Of a stretch of 6,785 nucleotides of DNA, positions 1 to 5,455 are shown one piece after another. The position numbers and the translations under genes were made by a program. The notes under the pieces were generated by a model. The model searched no databases. It had not been told where the DNA came from and saw only the letters and a program-made list of their open reading frames with translations. Origin of the DNA: an uncultured Oscillospiraceae bacterium (GTDB taxonomy: Bacteria; Bacillota; Clostridia; Oscillospirales; Ruminococcaceae). How positions within the stretch are numbered: position 1 is the first letter of the stretch; every line of letters starts with the position of its first letter. The stretch covers positions 1-6,785 of the forward strand of contig CAJGEB010000054.1 in assembly GCA_904502045.1 (NCBI GenBank). The letters are read 5' to 3'.

Positions 1-950
1 ACTTCTTCAATATTTTCTATATTTACAAATCCGGTGGGAAGGTTTATATCAAACGAATATGCGCTTGACGGAGTAAGATTTTTCAGGTCAACATATCCAA
101 CCTGTATGCTGCTGTAATTATCTACTATTGCAGCGGGTCCTGCTATGAGTATTTCGTCATTAGATAAATAATACTCAAAAATCCCCTGCGAAAAATACGA
201 GGGCACGTTTATAAAGCTGACTTCAATAGGAAGCCGTTTCGTTTTCAGAACCGGTATAGTAACGTTTGCGGTGGATTTATCAAAGGTAATATGTTCAGGA
301 TCGATCTCCTCTCCGTTTGCGTCCAGAAGTTTGATCTTTTGATTTTTAAAAGATGCAGTAGAGCTTATGGGCGATGACATGGAGAGCTCAACTACGCATT
401 TCGATATTGCTTCTATCTTCTCGGCAGGTCCTGTCAGCATTACTTCAAGCGGAGATACTGTATAATCCTCTGCGACAAATCCACTTTCAACAGAAAGCCC
501 CTCGATATCCACCTCGACCGTAAATGTTTTACTTGCAAGTCGGTCAAACTTAATCTTAACAGTTTCCGGAGTTATTACCTGTATATCAAAATTTTTGTTA
601 CTATTCTTCTCTCCAATTAAATTCAGCTCGTATTCTCCGGGTCCCGTAACCTCTCCCAAAGAGGCGTACACGGTAAAATCACTCGATGTTACCGTATCTA
701 CCACACTTCTGTTTCCGTATATCCGCACATCCACCTTCTGCTCCAGCCCTTCAATCGCCTGAAGCTCCAGTTTCTCTACCGTAGTATAATTGGTGTTCAG
801 CTTTATAGACACATCCGATATCGTTTTGGTTTTTTCAGGATTTACAAAAAATATCATCAAAAACCACGCAATTATCGCTATAAACAGCGAAATTACGAAC
901 ACTACCTTTGTATTATCAAAAATACTGCTATTTCTTTTTGCTTTCTTCAT
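1..950 (-). CDS. cdaR: CdaR (YbbR-domain) regulator of diadenylate cyclase, partial at the 3' end
   Basis: This gene was translated by hand. It is open from an ATG at 950 to the left edge (316 codons), so the C-terminus lies outside the window. Residues 1-15 are basic and cytoplasmic, and about 16-36 form one membrane anchor (VVFVISLFIAIIAWF onward). The rest is an extracytoplasmic chain of beta-rich YbbR repeats, roughly 45-135, 141-232 and 238 to the edge. The repeats share the pattern of a strand, a TGP or AGP turn (173-175 and 270-272) and a following V-x-L strand. CdaR proteins bind the membrane diadenylate cyclase CdaA and modulate c-di-AMP synthesis; they often carry about four YbbR domains, so one or more is probably missing here. 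The start overlaps the end of cdaA by 23 bases. A GGAAGG ribosome site ends 9 bases before the ATG, which indicates translational coupling. In many Firmicutes glmM follows; here that would be beyond the left edge. The family is clear from architecture plus neighbour. Confidence 0.93.
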   Translation of the reverse strand, partial: MKKAKRNSSIFDNTKVVFVISLFIAIIAWFLMIFFVNPEKTKTISDVSIKLNTNYTTVEKLELQAIEGLEQKVDVRIYGNRSVVDTVTSSDFTVYASLGEVTGPGEYELNLIGEKNSNKNFDIQVITPETVKIKFDRLASKTFTVEVDIEGLSVESGFVAEDYTVSPLEVMLTGPAEKIEAISKCVVELSMSSPISSTASFKNQKIKLLDANGEEIDPEHITFDKSTANVTIPVLKTKRLPIEVSFINVPSYFSQGIFEYYLSNDEILIAGPAAIVDNYSSIQVGYVDLKNLTPSSAYSFDINLPTGFVNIENIEE

Positions 951-1851
951 TTTTTCTTACCTTCCGAAATACGTATTTTTTCTCTCCCGATGTTGCCGCT
1001 TTATCAGGAATAAGTGTCGATATCAGCTCGTTTTTTAAGCTTACTACATCAAAGTTGCGTGATAATTTTCCGTTTTTGGCTACCGAAATGATTCCGGTTT
1101 CCTCAGATACAACAACAATTATTGCATCGGAATTCTCACTCATTCCAAGCGCCGAACGATGTCTTGTTCCAAGCTGCTTATTTATCTCGTTCGACTCGGA
1201 AAGAGGTAAAAAACATCCCGCCGCGTATATCTTTCCTTCTCTTACTACTACTGCTCCGTCATGAAGCGGTGAGTTCGGGAAAAATATGCTTCCTATAAGT
1301 TCCGGTGTTAGTTCGGCATTCAAGGTGGTTCCGGTGTGGATTATATCTCCAAGCTTCGTCTGCCTTTCGATACATATCAGCGCTCCCGTCTTTTGCATAG
1401 CCATCGTTGCCACGCTTTCGCAAATTCCGTCTATCGCCTGTCTGAGCTGCTGAATCATTTCTTGTTCGTCCTGAGCTGCTGCTCCGAACACGTTCAAGTT
1501 GGATATCTTCGACCTTCCCATTCTTTCAAGTATCCTTCTGAGCTCCGGCTGGAATACTATTATCAATGCCAAAACTCCGATACTCAAAACATTATTCATT
1601 ATATATGTCAGTGTTTTAAGCTTTAATGCCAAAGCCACGACATATACAACAAGCAACAGTATAAGTCCTTTTACCAGTTGTTCCGCTCGTGTTTCGCGTA
1701 CAACCAGTAAAATGACTTTATAAATCAGGTATGCAACAATAAGGATATCGATAATATCCCTAACTCCGATATCCGTTATTGCACCCCATATTTGTCTGCC
1801 GAATTCAGATACTTTTTGCAACCATTCCGTTGGTATTATTTGGCCGAACAT
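928..1851 (-). CDS. cdaA: Diadenylate cyclase CdaA (DacA), membrane-bound c-di-AMP synthase
   Basis: This 307-residue enzyme condenses two ATP into cyclic di-AMP, the second messenger controlling potassium and osmolyte transport and wall homeostasis in Firmicutes. Three hydrophobic segments lie at about 34-52, 60-78 and 82-100, followed by a linker helix (about 125-150) and the DAC domain. Both DAC signatures are intact: DGA at 198-200 within SPLHDGA, and RHR at 230-232 within TRHRSALG. The N-terminus (WGAITDIGVRDIIDILIVAY) is typical of CdaA rather than DisA or CdaS. The ATG at 1851 is preceded by GAGGGATGG. The last 20 or so residues are a charged Lys/Arg/Glu tail, and the length is slightly above the family's usual 270-285. 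The gene stops with TAG inside the start of cdaR, the classic cdaA-cdaR pair. A predicted promoter lies just upstream (1898-1926), so it can be expressed apart from the desulfurase gene. Confidence 0.97.
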   Translation of the reverse strand: MFGQIIPTEWLQKVSEFGRQIWGAITDIGVRDIIDILIVAYLIYKVILLVVRETRAEQLVKGLILLLVVYVVALALKLKTLTYIMNNVLSIGVLALIIVFQPELRRILERMGRSKISNLNVFGAAAQDEQEMIQQLRQAIDGICESVATMAMQKTGALICIERQTKLGDIIHTGTTLNAELTPELIGSIFFPNSPLHDGAVVVREGKIYAAGCFLPLSESNEINKQLGTRHRSALGMSENSDAIIVVVSEETGIISVAKNGKLSRNFDVVSLKNELISTLIPDKAATSGEKKYVFRKVRKNEESKKK

Positions 1852-1897
1852 TATAAACCATCCCTCAAATTTCTTTACCTACTACTTTTCTATTCTA

Positions 1898-1926
1898 ATA
1901 ATAACATACTCTTATCCTTTTTCCAA
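1898..1926 (-). promoter_or_regulatory. Predicted sigma-A-type promoter for cdaA-cdaR
   Basis: Read on the minus strand, a TTGGAA -35 element (1926-1921) is separated by exactly 17 bases from a TATTAT -10 element (1903-1898), matching the consensus at 4/6 and 5/6 positions. Initiation near 1890 would leave a leader of about 40 bases before the cdaA ATG. The whole gap between the desulfurase stop and cdaA (1852-1943) is AT-rich. I see no riboswitch-sized leader and no convincing terminator in it, so read-through from the upstream operon is also possible. AT-rich DNA produces such matches by chance, hence moderate confidence. Confidence 0.5.
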
Positions 1927-1943
1927 TGCTTATTATCAAACTT

Positions 1944-3092
1944 TTAAAAAATTTTTTTCAATTTCCACATAAATTTTTCTGCTTCCTCGAGATTGTTGAA
2001 TGCTCCGGGACTTATTCTGCAGGTTCCGTTTTTATCTGTACCGAATTTTCGGTGTGCGAGCGCAGAACAATGATATCCTCCTCTTACCGCAACTCCCTCT
2101 TTTCCCAAAAGTAAAGCCGTATTTTCTCCGCTCCTTCCCTTTATATTAAAGGATATTATCGGAACATATCCGCTTTCAAAGGGTGCTTCGGTATAAAGTA
2201 TTACATTCGGCATTTTTGATAATTTTTTATAAATGTATCTTATTACCCCGAATTCCTTTTCTTTTATTTTATCCCTGTTAAGACTCACATATTTTATTCC
2301 TTCGCCGAGAGCTACGCTGCCGGAAACATTTATCGTTCCGCTTTCAAATTTATCCGGCATAAAATCAGGCTGCTCGTATATAAGCGAGCCGCTTCCGGTT
2401 CCGCCTTGAATGATACTTGTAAGCAAATTCCCTTTGGAAGTAATCAGCATTCCGGTTCCCGACGGACCGTAAAGTCCCTTGTGTCCCGGAACACACAGAA
2501 AATCTATATTCTGCTTTTGCATATTTATATTTTCTACTCCTGCCGTCTGCGCTGCATCAACAAGAAGCAATATCCCATTTTCTTTTGCAAGCTTTCCCAA
2601 TTCTTCTATCGGCGCCTTTAATCCGAAAACATTTGATGCGTGTGAAGCTACAAACAGTTTTGTATTGCTTCTTATCTCCCTTTTAAAGCTTTCTATATAT
2701 TTTCGCGCAAAATCCTCTCCGCCCATACTCTCATTTTTTGCTACTGTATATTGGATCCCGTCATTTTTTTGCATATAGTAAAGCGGACGAGTTACTGCAT
2801 TGTGTTCCATATCGGATATGACCACATGATCTCCTTTTTTTAAAAGTCCTTTCAACACATAGTTTATTGCGTGGGTACAGTTTTGAGTAAATACCACATT
2901 TTCCGCAGAAGGAGCTCCGAAAAACTGAGCCGCTCTCTCCCGCGTTTCATACACCTTCTCCGCTGTTTTTAACGACATATCATACCCGCCTCTTCCCGGA
3001 TTTGCTCCATACTCCCTAAGCGAGTTTATATGCGCTTTATATACAACAAGAGGCTTTGGGTAGCTCGTTGCGGCGTTATCAAAGTATATCAT
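1944..3092 (-). CDS. Class V aminotransferase, cysteine desulfurase family (EF2568-like)
   Basis: This 382-residue PLP enzyme is predicted to take sulfur (or selenium) from cysteine (or selenocysteine), forming a persulfide on an active-site Cys. Visible class V landmarks are YFDNAATSYPKP at 3-14, EHNAV at 96-100, SHASNVFG at 150-157, VDAAQTAG at 178-185 (Asp179 and Gln182 would contact PLP), the Schiff-base lysine Lys205 in PGHKGLYGPSG, the glycine-rich QGGTGSGS at 229-236, and the catalytic Cys342 in GGYHCSALAH. The C-terminal CRISPGAFNN (358-367) matches the end of the family fold. The GGYHC-x4-H context and the overall length resemble the EF2568-type subgroup (TIGR01977) rather than housekeeping IscS or SufS; this assignment is from memory. 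Its ATG overlaps the upstream gene's TGA as ATGA, so the two are translationally coupled. The upstream partner is a putative Se/S carrier, which favours a dedicated sulfur or selenium transfer role over general Fe-S assembly. The true substrate cannot be read from the sequence. Confidence 0.92.
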   Translation of the reverse strand: MIYFDNAATSYPKPLVVYKAHINSLREYGANPGRGGYDMSLKTAEKVYETRERAAQFFGAPSAENVVFTQNCTHAINYVLKGLLKKGDHVVISDMEHNAVTRPLYYMQKNDGIQYTVAKNESMGGEDFARKYIESFKREIRSNTKLFVASHASNVFGLKAPIEELGKLAKENGILLLVDAAQTAGVENINMQKQNIDFLCVPGHKGLYGPSGTGMLITSKGNLLTSIIQGGTGSGSLIYEQPDFMPDKFESGTINVSGSVALGEGIKYVSLNRDKIKEKEFGVIRYIYKKLSKMPNVILYTEAPFESGYVPIISFNIKGRSGENTALLLGKEGVAVRGGYHCSALAHRKFGTDKNGTCRISPGAFNNLEEAEKFMWKLKKIF

Positions 3093-3331
3093 TCAAAGCC
3101 ATCCTCTTTCTCTCGGAATTTTATATTCCCCGCTCTCAGTATCCTTTGTGCTGCATAAAAAGTATCGTCTGTACCATCTATTTTAATTGCATATCCGCAA
3201 CCGTAATCATTGTTTATTTCATGATCTCTTATTACAAACGCTCTTATCCCATGTTGTCTGAGTAGTTTTTGAGCTTTTATGGCGTATGTTATCGAGCTCA
3301 TCAGTATATATCGTTCACCATTACCTTTCAT
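3089..3331 (-). CDS. DUF3343 / putative Se/S carrier-like small protein
   Basis: This is an 80-residue soluble protein without signal peptide or membrane segment. The N-terminal RYILMSSITYAIKAQKLL forms a strand followed by a helix, then comes GIRAFVIRDH, and then a single cysteine, Cys45, in DYGCGYAIKI. A strand-helix-strand unit with a central Cys-Gly followed by a hydrophobic strand is the pattern I associate with DUF3343 (Pfam Se_S_carrier-like), a family proposed to shuttle sulfur or selenium; the biochemistry of most members is untested. The ATG is supported by a consensus GGAGG at 3343-3339 with 7-base spacing. The reading frame ends in an ATGA overlap with the desulfurase gene, so the desulfurase could load Cys45 directly. 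It is the first gene of its operon, with a predicted promoter about 30 bases upstream. An unrelated small ferredoxin-fold protein is the alternative reading. Confidence 0.82.
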   Translation of the reverse strand: MKGNGERYILMSSITYAIKAQKLLRQHGIRAFVIRDHEINNDYGCGYAIKIDGTDDTFYAAQRILRAGNIKFREKEDGFE

Positions 3332-3357
3332 TTCCTCACCTCCATATATACTGTACT

Positions 3358-3387
3358 ATTTTATGCCGTCCTACTGTGCTTTGACAA
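3358..3387 (-). promoter_or_regulatory. Predicted sigma-A-type promoter for the Se/S carrier-desulfurase operon
   Basis: On the minus strand, TTGTCA (3387-3382, 5/6 match to TTGACA) is followed after 18 bases by TAAAAT (3363-3358, 5/6 match to TATAAT). Transcription would start near 3350, giving a very short leader that still contains the GGAGG ribosome site at 3343-3339. The -35 box overlaps the U-tract of the terminator ending the ispDF operon, so termination and re-initiation are packed into about 60 bases. Confidence 0.6.
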
Positions 3388-3420
3388 AATAAATAATCCC
3401 CCGTTTTATCGGAGGATTAT
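3385..3420 (-). terminator. Rho-independent terminator of the amidase-deacetylase-ispDF operon
   Basis: Read on the minus strand, an 11-base arm ATAATCCTCCG (3420-3410), a 6-base loop and CGGGGGATTAT (3403-3393) pair completely with one T-G wobble. TTATTTTG follows directly. It lies 29 bases downstream of the ispDF stop. On the plus strand the hairpin has no T-rich tail (CACTGTCAAG follows), so it works in the minus direction only. Confidence 0.87.
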
Positions 3421-3449
3421 CACTGTCAAGTTAATCATCTTTACACGAT

Positions 3450-4616
3450 TTACGCAAGTAAAACTACCGCGCAGGAGGAAATTCCTTCTTCTTTTCCGGT
3501 AAATCCCATCTTTTCCTCTGTGGTAGCTTTCACACTCACGCAGTCCGCACTTATTCCGCAAGCTTCTGCAATATTTTTTCTCATTTCTTCAATGTACGGT
3601 GCAAGCTTCGGTTTTTGGGCTATTATCGTAGCATCTATATTTGATATGCAATACCCCAGTTCATATACTTTTTTTGCAGATTCCGCAAGTATTATAAGAC
3701 TGTTTATTCCGCGGTACTTTTCATCTGAATCAGGAAAATGCTTCCCGATATCTCCGAGTGCTGCCGCTCCCAAAACAGCATCTGATATTGCATGGCAAAG
3801 TACGTCGGCATCGGAATGTCCCAACAGTCCCTTATCGTGCGGAATTTTAACTCCGCCCAAAACCAGCTCGCGCTCCTGGGCAAGTCTGTGCGCGTCGTAC
3901 CCTTGTCCTATCCTCATTTTCCCTTCGCCTTTCTCTTTAGCTATTTTTTGAGCTGTACTTATATCTTCCGGAGTTGTTATTTTTATATTATCATACTTTC
4001 CCTCGGTTATGTAAACCTTTACTCCGTCGGCTTCAACTACTGCGCAGTCATCACTGTACTCTTTTTCCTCTTTCAGCGCTCTTTCCATAGCTTTTCTGTA
4101 TATCTCCGCTTTGAATATCTGCGGTGTCTGCGCGTGATACATATATTTTCTTTCGGGAGTTTCTGCTATGAATCCGTCTTCGTCTACCCTCTTCATAGTA
4201 TCTTTCGCTTTTACTCCCAAGGCTGCTGCTCCGTATCTTACCGCATCATCTATACACCTGCAAATATCTTCTTTATCCACAAAAGGTCTTGCTCCGTCAT
4301 GTATAGCTATAATATCCGCATCGGATTTTACTGCTTTGACTCCGTTAAACACCGAGTTTTGTCTTGTAGCTCCGCCTTCGATTATCCGAGATATCTTATT
4401 CGCTTTTCCTTCTTTAATGAGCGCTTCAACAAAGCTGAAAAGCTCTTTTCTTGTCACTACTATTATCTCATCTATATTTTCACACTGCTCAAATACTTCG
4501 AGCGTTCTTGCCAATACAGCTCTTCCGTCTATCTCTGCAAGCTGTTTATCTATTCCATTCATCCTTGTTGAAATTCCGGCTGCCGCTATTATGACAGACA
4601 CTTTGTTTTTACTCAA
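3450..4616 (-). CDS. ispDF: Bifunctional IspD-IspF: MEP cytidylyltransferase / MECDP synthase
   Basis: This 388-residue fusion carries two non-consecutive steps of the MEP isoprenoid pathway: CTP-dependent conversion of MEP to CDP-ME (IspD), and cyclisation of CDP-ME 2-phosphate to ME-cPP with release of CMP (IspF). The IspD part covers about 5-225. It shows the nucleotide loop [11 protein letters not shown] with Arg18 and Lys24, IHDGARPFV at 105-113, AQTPQIF at 162-168, and [11 protein letters not shown] at 209-219 (Lys212). A short charged linker (about 226-233) joins it to IspF, from Met234 to the end: [12 protein letters not shown] with metal ligands Asp241 and His243, [13 protein letters not shown] with His275, IGKHFPD at 290-296, and [17 protein letters not shown] at 362-378. 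All expected catalytic residues are present in both halves. The start is a TTG supported by GGAG at 4628-4625 with 8-base spacing; no in-frame ATG lies near it. The gene begins 17 bases after the deacetylase stop, so it is co-transcribed, and a terminator follows it. Confidence 0.97.
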   Translation of the reverse strand: MSKNKVSVIIAAAGISTRMNGIDKQLAEIDGRAVLARTLEVFEQCENIDEIIVVTRKELFSFVEALIKEGKANKISRIIEGGATRQNSVFNGVKAVKSDADIIAIHDGARPFVDKEDICRCIDDAVRYGAAALGVKAKDTMKRVDEDGFIAETPERKYMYHAQTPQIFKAEIYRKAMERALKEEKEYSDDCAVVEADGVKVYITEGKYDNIKITTPEDISTAQKIAKEKGEGKMRIGQGYDAHRLAQERELVLGGVKIPHDKGLLGHSDADVLCHAISDAVLGAAALGDIGKHFPDSDEKYRGINSLIILAESAKKVYELGYCISNIDATIIAQKPKLAPYIEEMRKNIAEACGISADCVSVKATTEEKMGFTGKEEGISSCAVVLLA

Positions 4617-4624
4617 AAAATCAA

Positions 4625-4628
4625 CTCC
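4625..4628 (-). promoter_or_regulatory. ispDF: Ribosome binding site deciding the TTG start of ispDF
   Basis: The minus strand reads GGAG, then 8 bases, then TTG at 4616. This is the only start near the beginning of the IspD fold with a Shine-Dalgarno element. The next candidate, a GTG five codons later, would cut into the first beta strand. Confidence 0.65.
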
Positions 4629-4633
4629 AAACT

Positions 4634-5404
4634 TTAATTTTCCGATGCTTTTTTCTGTGTTCCCGCGTGGTCTATATAGTAATTATCTTTATAAATGAGT
4701 TCAGAAACCTTTACAATTTCAAAACCCTCATTTTTTAAATCTTTAATTATCTTTCCGAGTATTCCTGCGGTATTTTTAGCTCCGCTGTGGAACAGGGTTA
4801 TAGAGCCGCTTGTTATCTTGCTCATTATTCTGCCGTAGATTTCGGCTCCGCTCAAACCTTTCCAGTCAAGACTGTCCACATCCCACTGTATCGTATAATA
4901 CCCCATTTCGCTCGCCGTGTCGATAAGGAGATTGTTGTAGGCTCCGGACGGTGCTCTGAAAAGTATCGTTTTTTCTCCGGTTACTCCTTCAATTTTTTCG
5001 GCACAGCCACGAAGCTCCTCGATTATCTCCTCTTTGCCGAGCTTCGTCATATCCGGATGAGTATCTGAATGGCTTCCTATCTCATGTCCCGCCTCATATA
5101 TCGCGCTCAAGGCTTCGGGATATTTTTCGCACCAATCTCCCACCACAAAAAACGTAGCCTTCACATCTTCATTTTTAAGTATGCTGAGTATTTCATAAAT
5201 ATCAGAATCATCCCACGCACAATTTATTCCCAGAGATACTGCTTTGCGCTGTGTTTCAACATTATAAATAGGGATTTTTCTCGCTGTACCCGAAACCGCC
5301 CAATACGGCTGTATCTTGCTCAACGAAAACAGTATCAGTCCAAGCACCGACGCAAATAAAACTACCGCTAAAATTGCCTTTTTTACTCCCATAACCTTAT
5401 ACAC
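4634..5404 (-). CDS. Membrane-anchored polysaccharide deacetylase-fold (NodB/PdaB-like) protein
   Basis: From the GTG at 5404 the product is 256 residues. A basic N-terminus and a hydrophobic segment (about 10-28) act as an uncleaved signal anchor, placing the NodB domain (about 55-235) outside the membrane. Carbohydrate esterase 4 landmarks are HSDTH at 112-116 (two metal histidines), RAPSGAYN at 150-157, WDVDSLDW at 174-181 and LFH at 204-206. The helix [16 protein letters not shown] is typical of PdaB-like clostridial proteins. Motif 1 is unusual: where relatives have FDAAWGNED, this protein has INCAWDDSD. The usual catalytic-base Asp is therefore Asn61, while an acidic metal-ligand position (probably Asp68) is kept. 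Likely roles are N-deacetylation of peptidoglycan or another envelope glycan, or a non-catalytic or altered CE4 member. GTG 5404 was preferred because AAAGGGTGAT sits just upstream; an in-frame GTG at 5413 overlaps that site and has none of its own. An amidase gene lies upstream and ispDF downstream, in one operon. Confidence 0.88.
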   Translation of the reverse strand: MYKVMGVKKAILAVVLFASVLGLILFSLSKIQPYWAVSGTARKIPIYNVETQRKAVSLGINCAWDDSDIYEILSILKNEDVKATFFVVGDWCEKYPEALSAIYEAGHEIGSHSDTHPDMTKLGKEEIIEELRGCAEKIEGVTGEKTILFRAPSGAYNNLLIDTASEMGYYTIQWDVDSLDWKGLSGAEIYGRIMSKITSGSITLFHSGAKNTAGILGKIIKDLKNEGFEIVKVSELIYKDNYYIDHAGTQKKASEN

Positions 5405-5408
5405 ATAT

Positions 5409-5418
5409 ATCACCCTTT
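5409..5418 (-). promoter_or_regulatory. Ribosome binding site for the deacetylase-like gene
   Basis: The minus strand reads AAAGGGTGAT ending 4 bases before GTG 5404, an extended match to the 16S tail complement (GGTGAT). It overlaps the alternative GTG at 5413, which argues against that codon as the start. The 51 bases between the amidase stop and GTG 5404 contain no terminator and no promoter better than chance, so the genes look co-transcribed. Confidence 0.55.
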
Positions 5419-5455
5419 CATTGATAATATATGTTTAAGGTCCTGAGATGTATGC

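Noticed and set aside
1852..1943. c-di-AMP riboswitch or other structured leader before cdaA
   Set aside because: The gap is 92 bases of AT-rich sequence without conserved GC-rich stems and is too short for a ydaO-type element.
1941..1957. A/T-only inverted repeat (AAAAAATTTTTT) at the desulfurase stop as a terminator
   Set aside because: The stem has no G-C pairs, overlaps the stop codon and has no clear U-tract after it. It is too weak to call.
3381..3409. Plus-strand TTGACA at 3381-3386 as a promoter
   Set aside because: It is a perfect -35, but 17 bases on there is only TTTTAT inside the terminator loop. No plus-strand gene follows, and the match arises from the minus-strand promoter and U-tract.
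3792..4571. Long plus-strand open frames opposite ispDF (3792-4571, 4168-4698, 3520-3951)
   Set aside because: They lie antisense to a gene with full IspD and IspF motifs. Their translations are Phe/Ser/Tyr/Cys-rich with no family resemblance and no convincing ribosome sites.
5414..5455. Promoter between the amidase and deacetylase genes (TATATT, CATACA)
   Set aside because: The -35 matches only 3/6, and the implied start would leave a leader too short to include the ribosome site comfortably.
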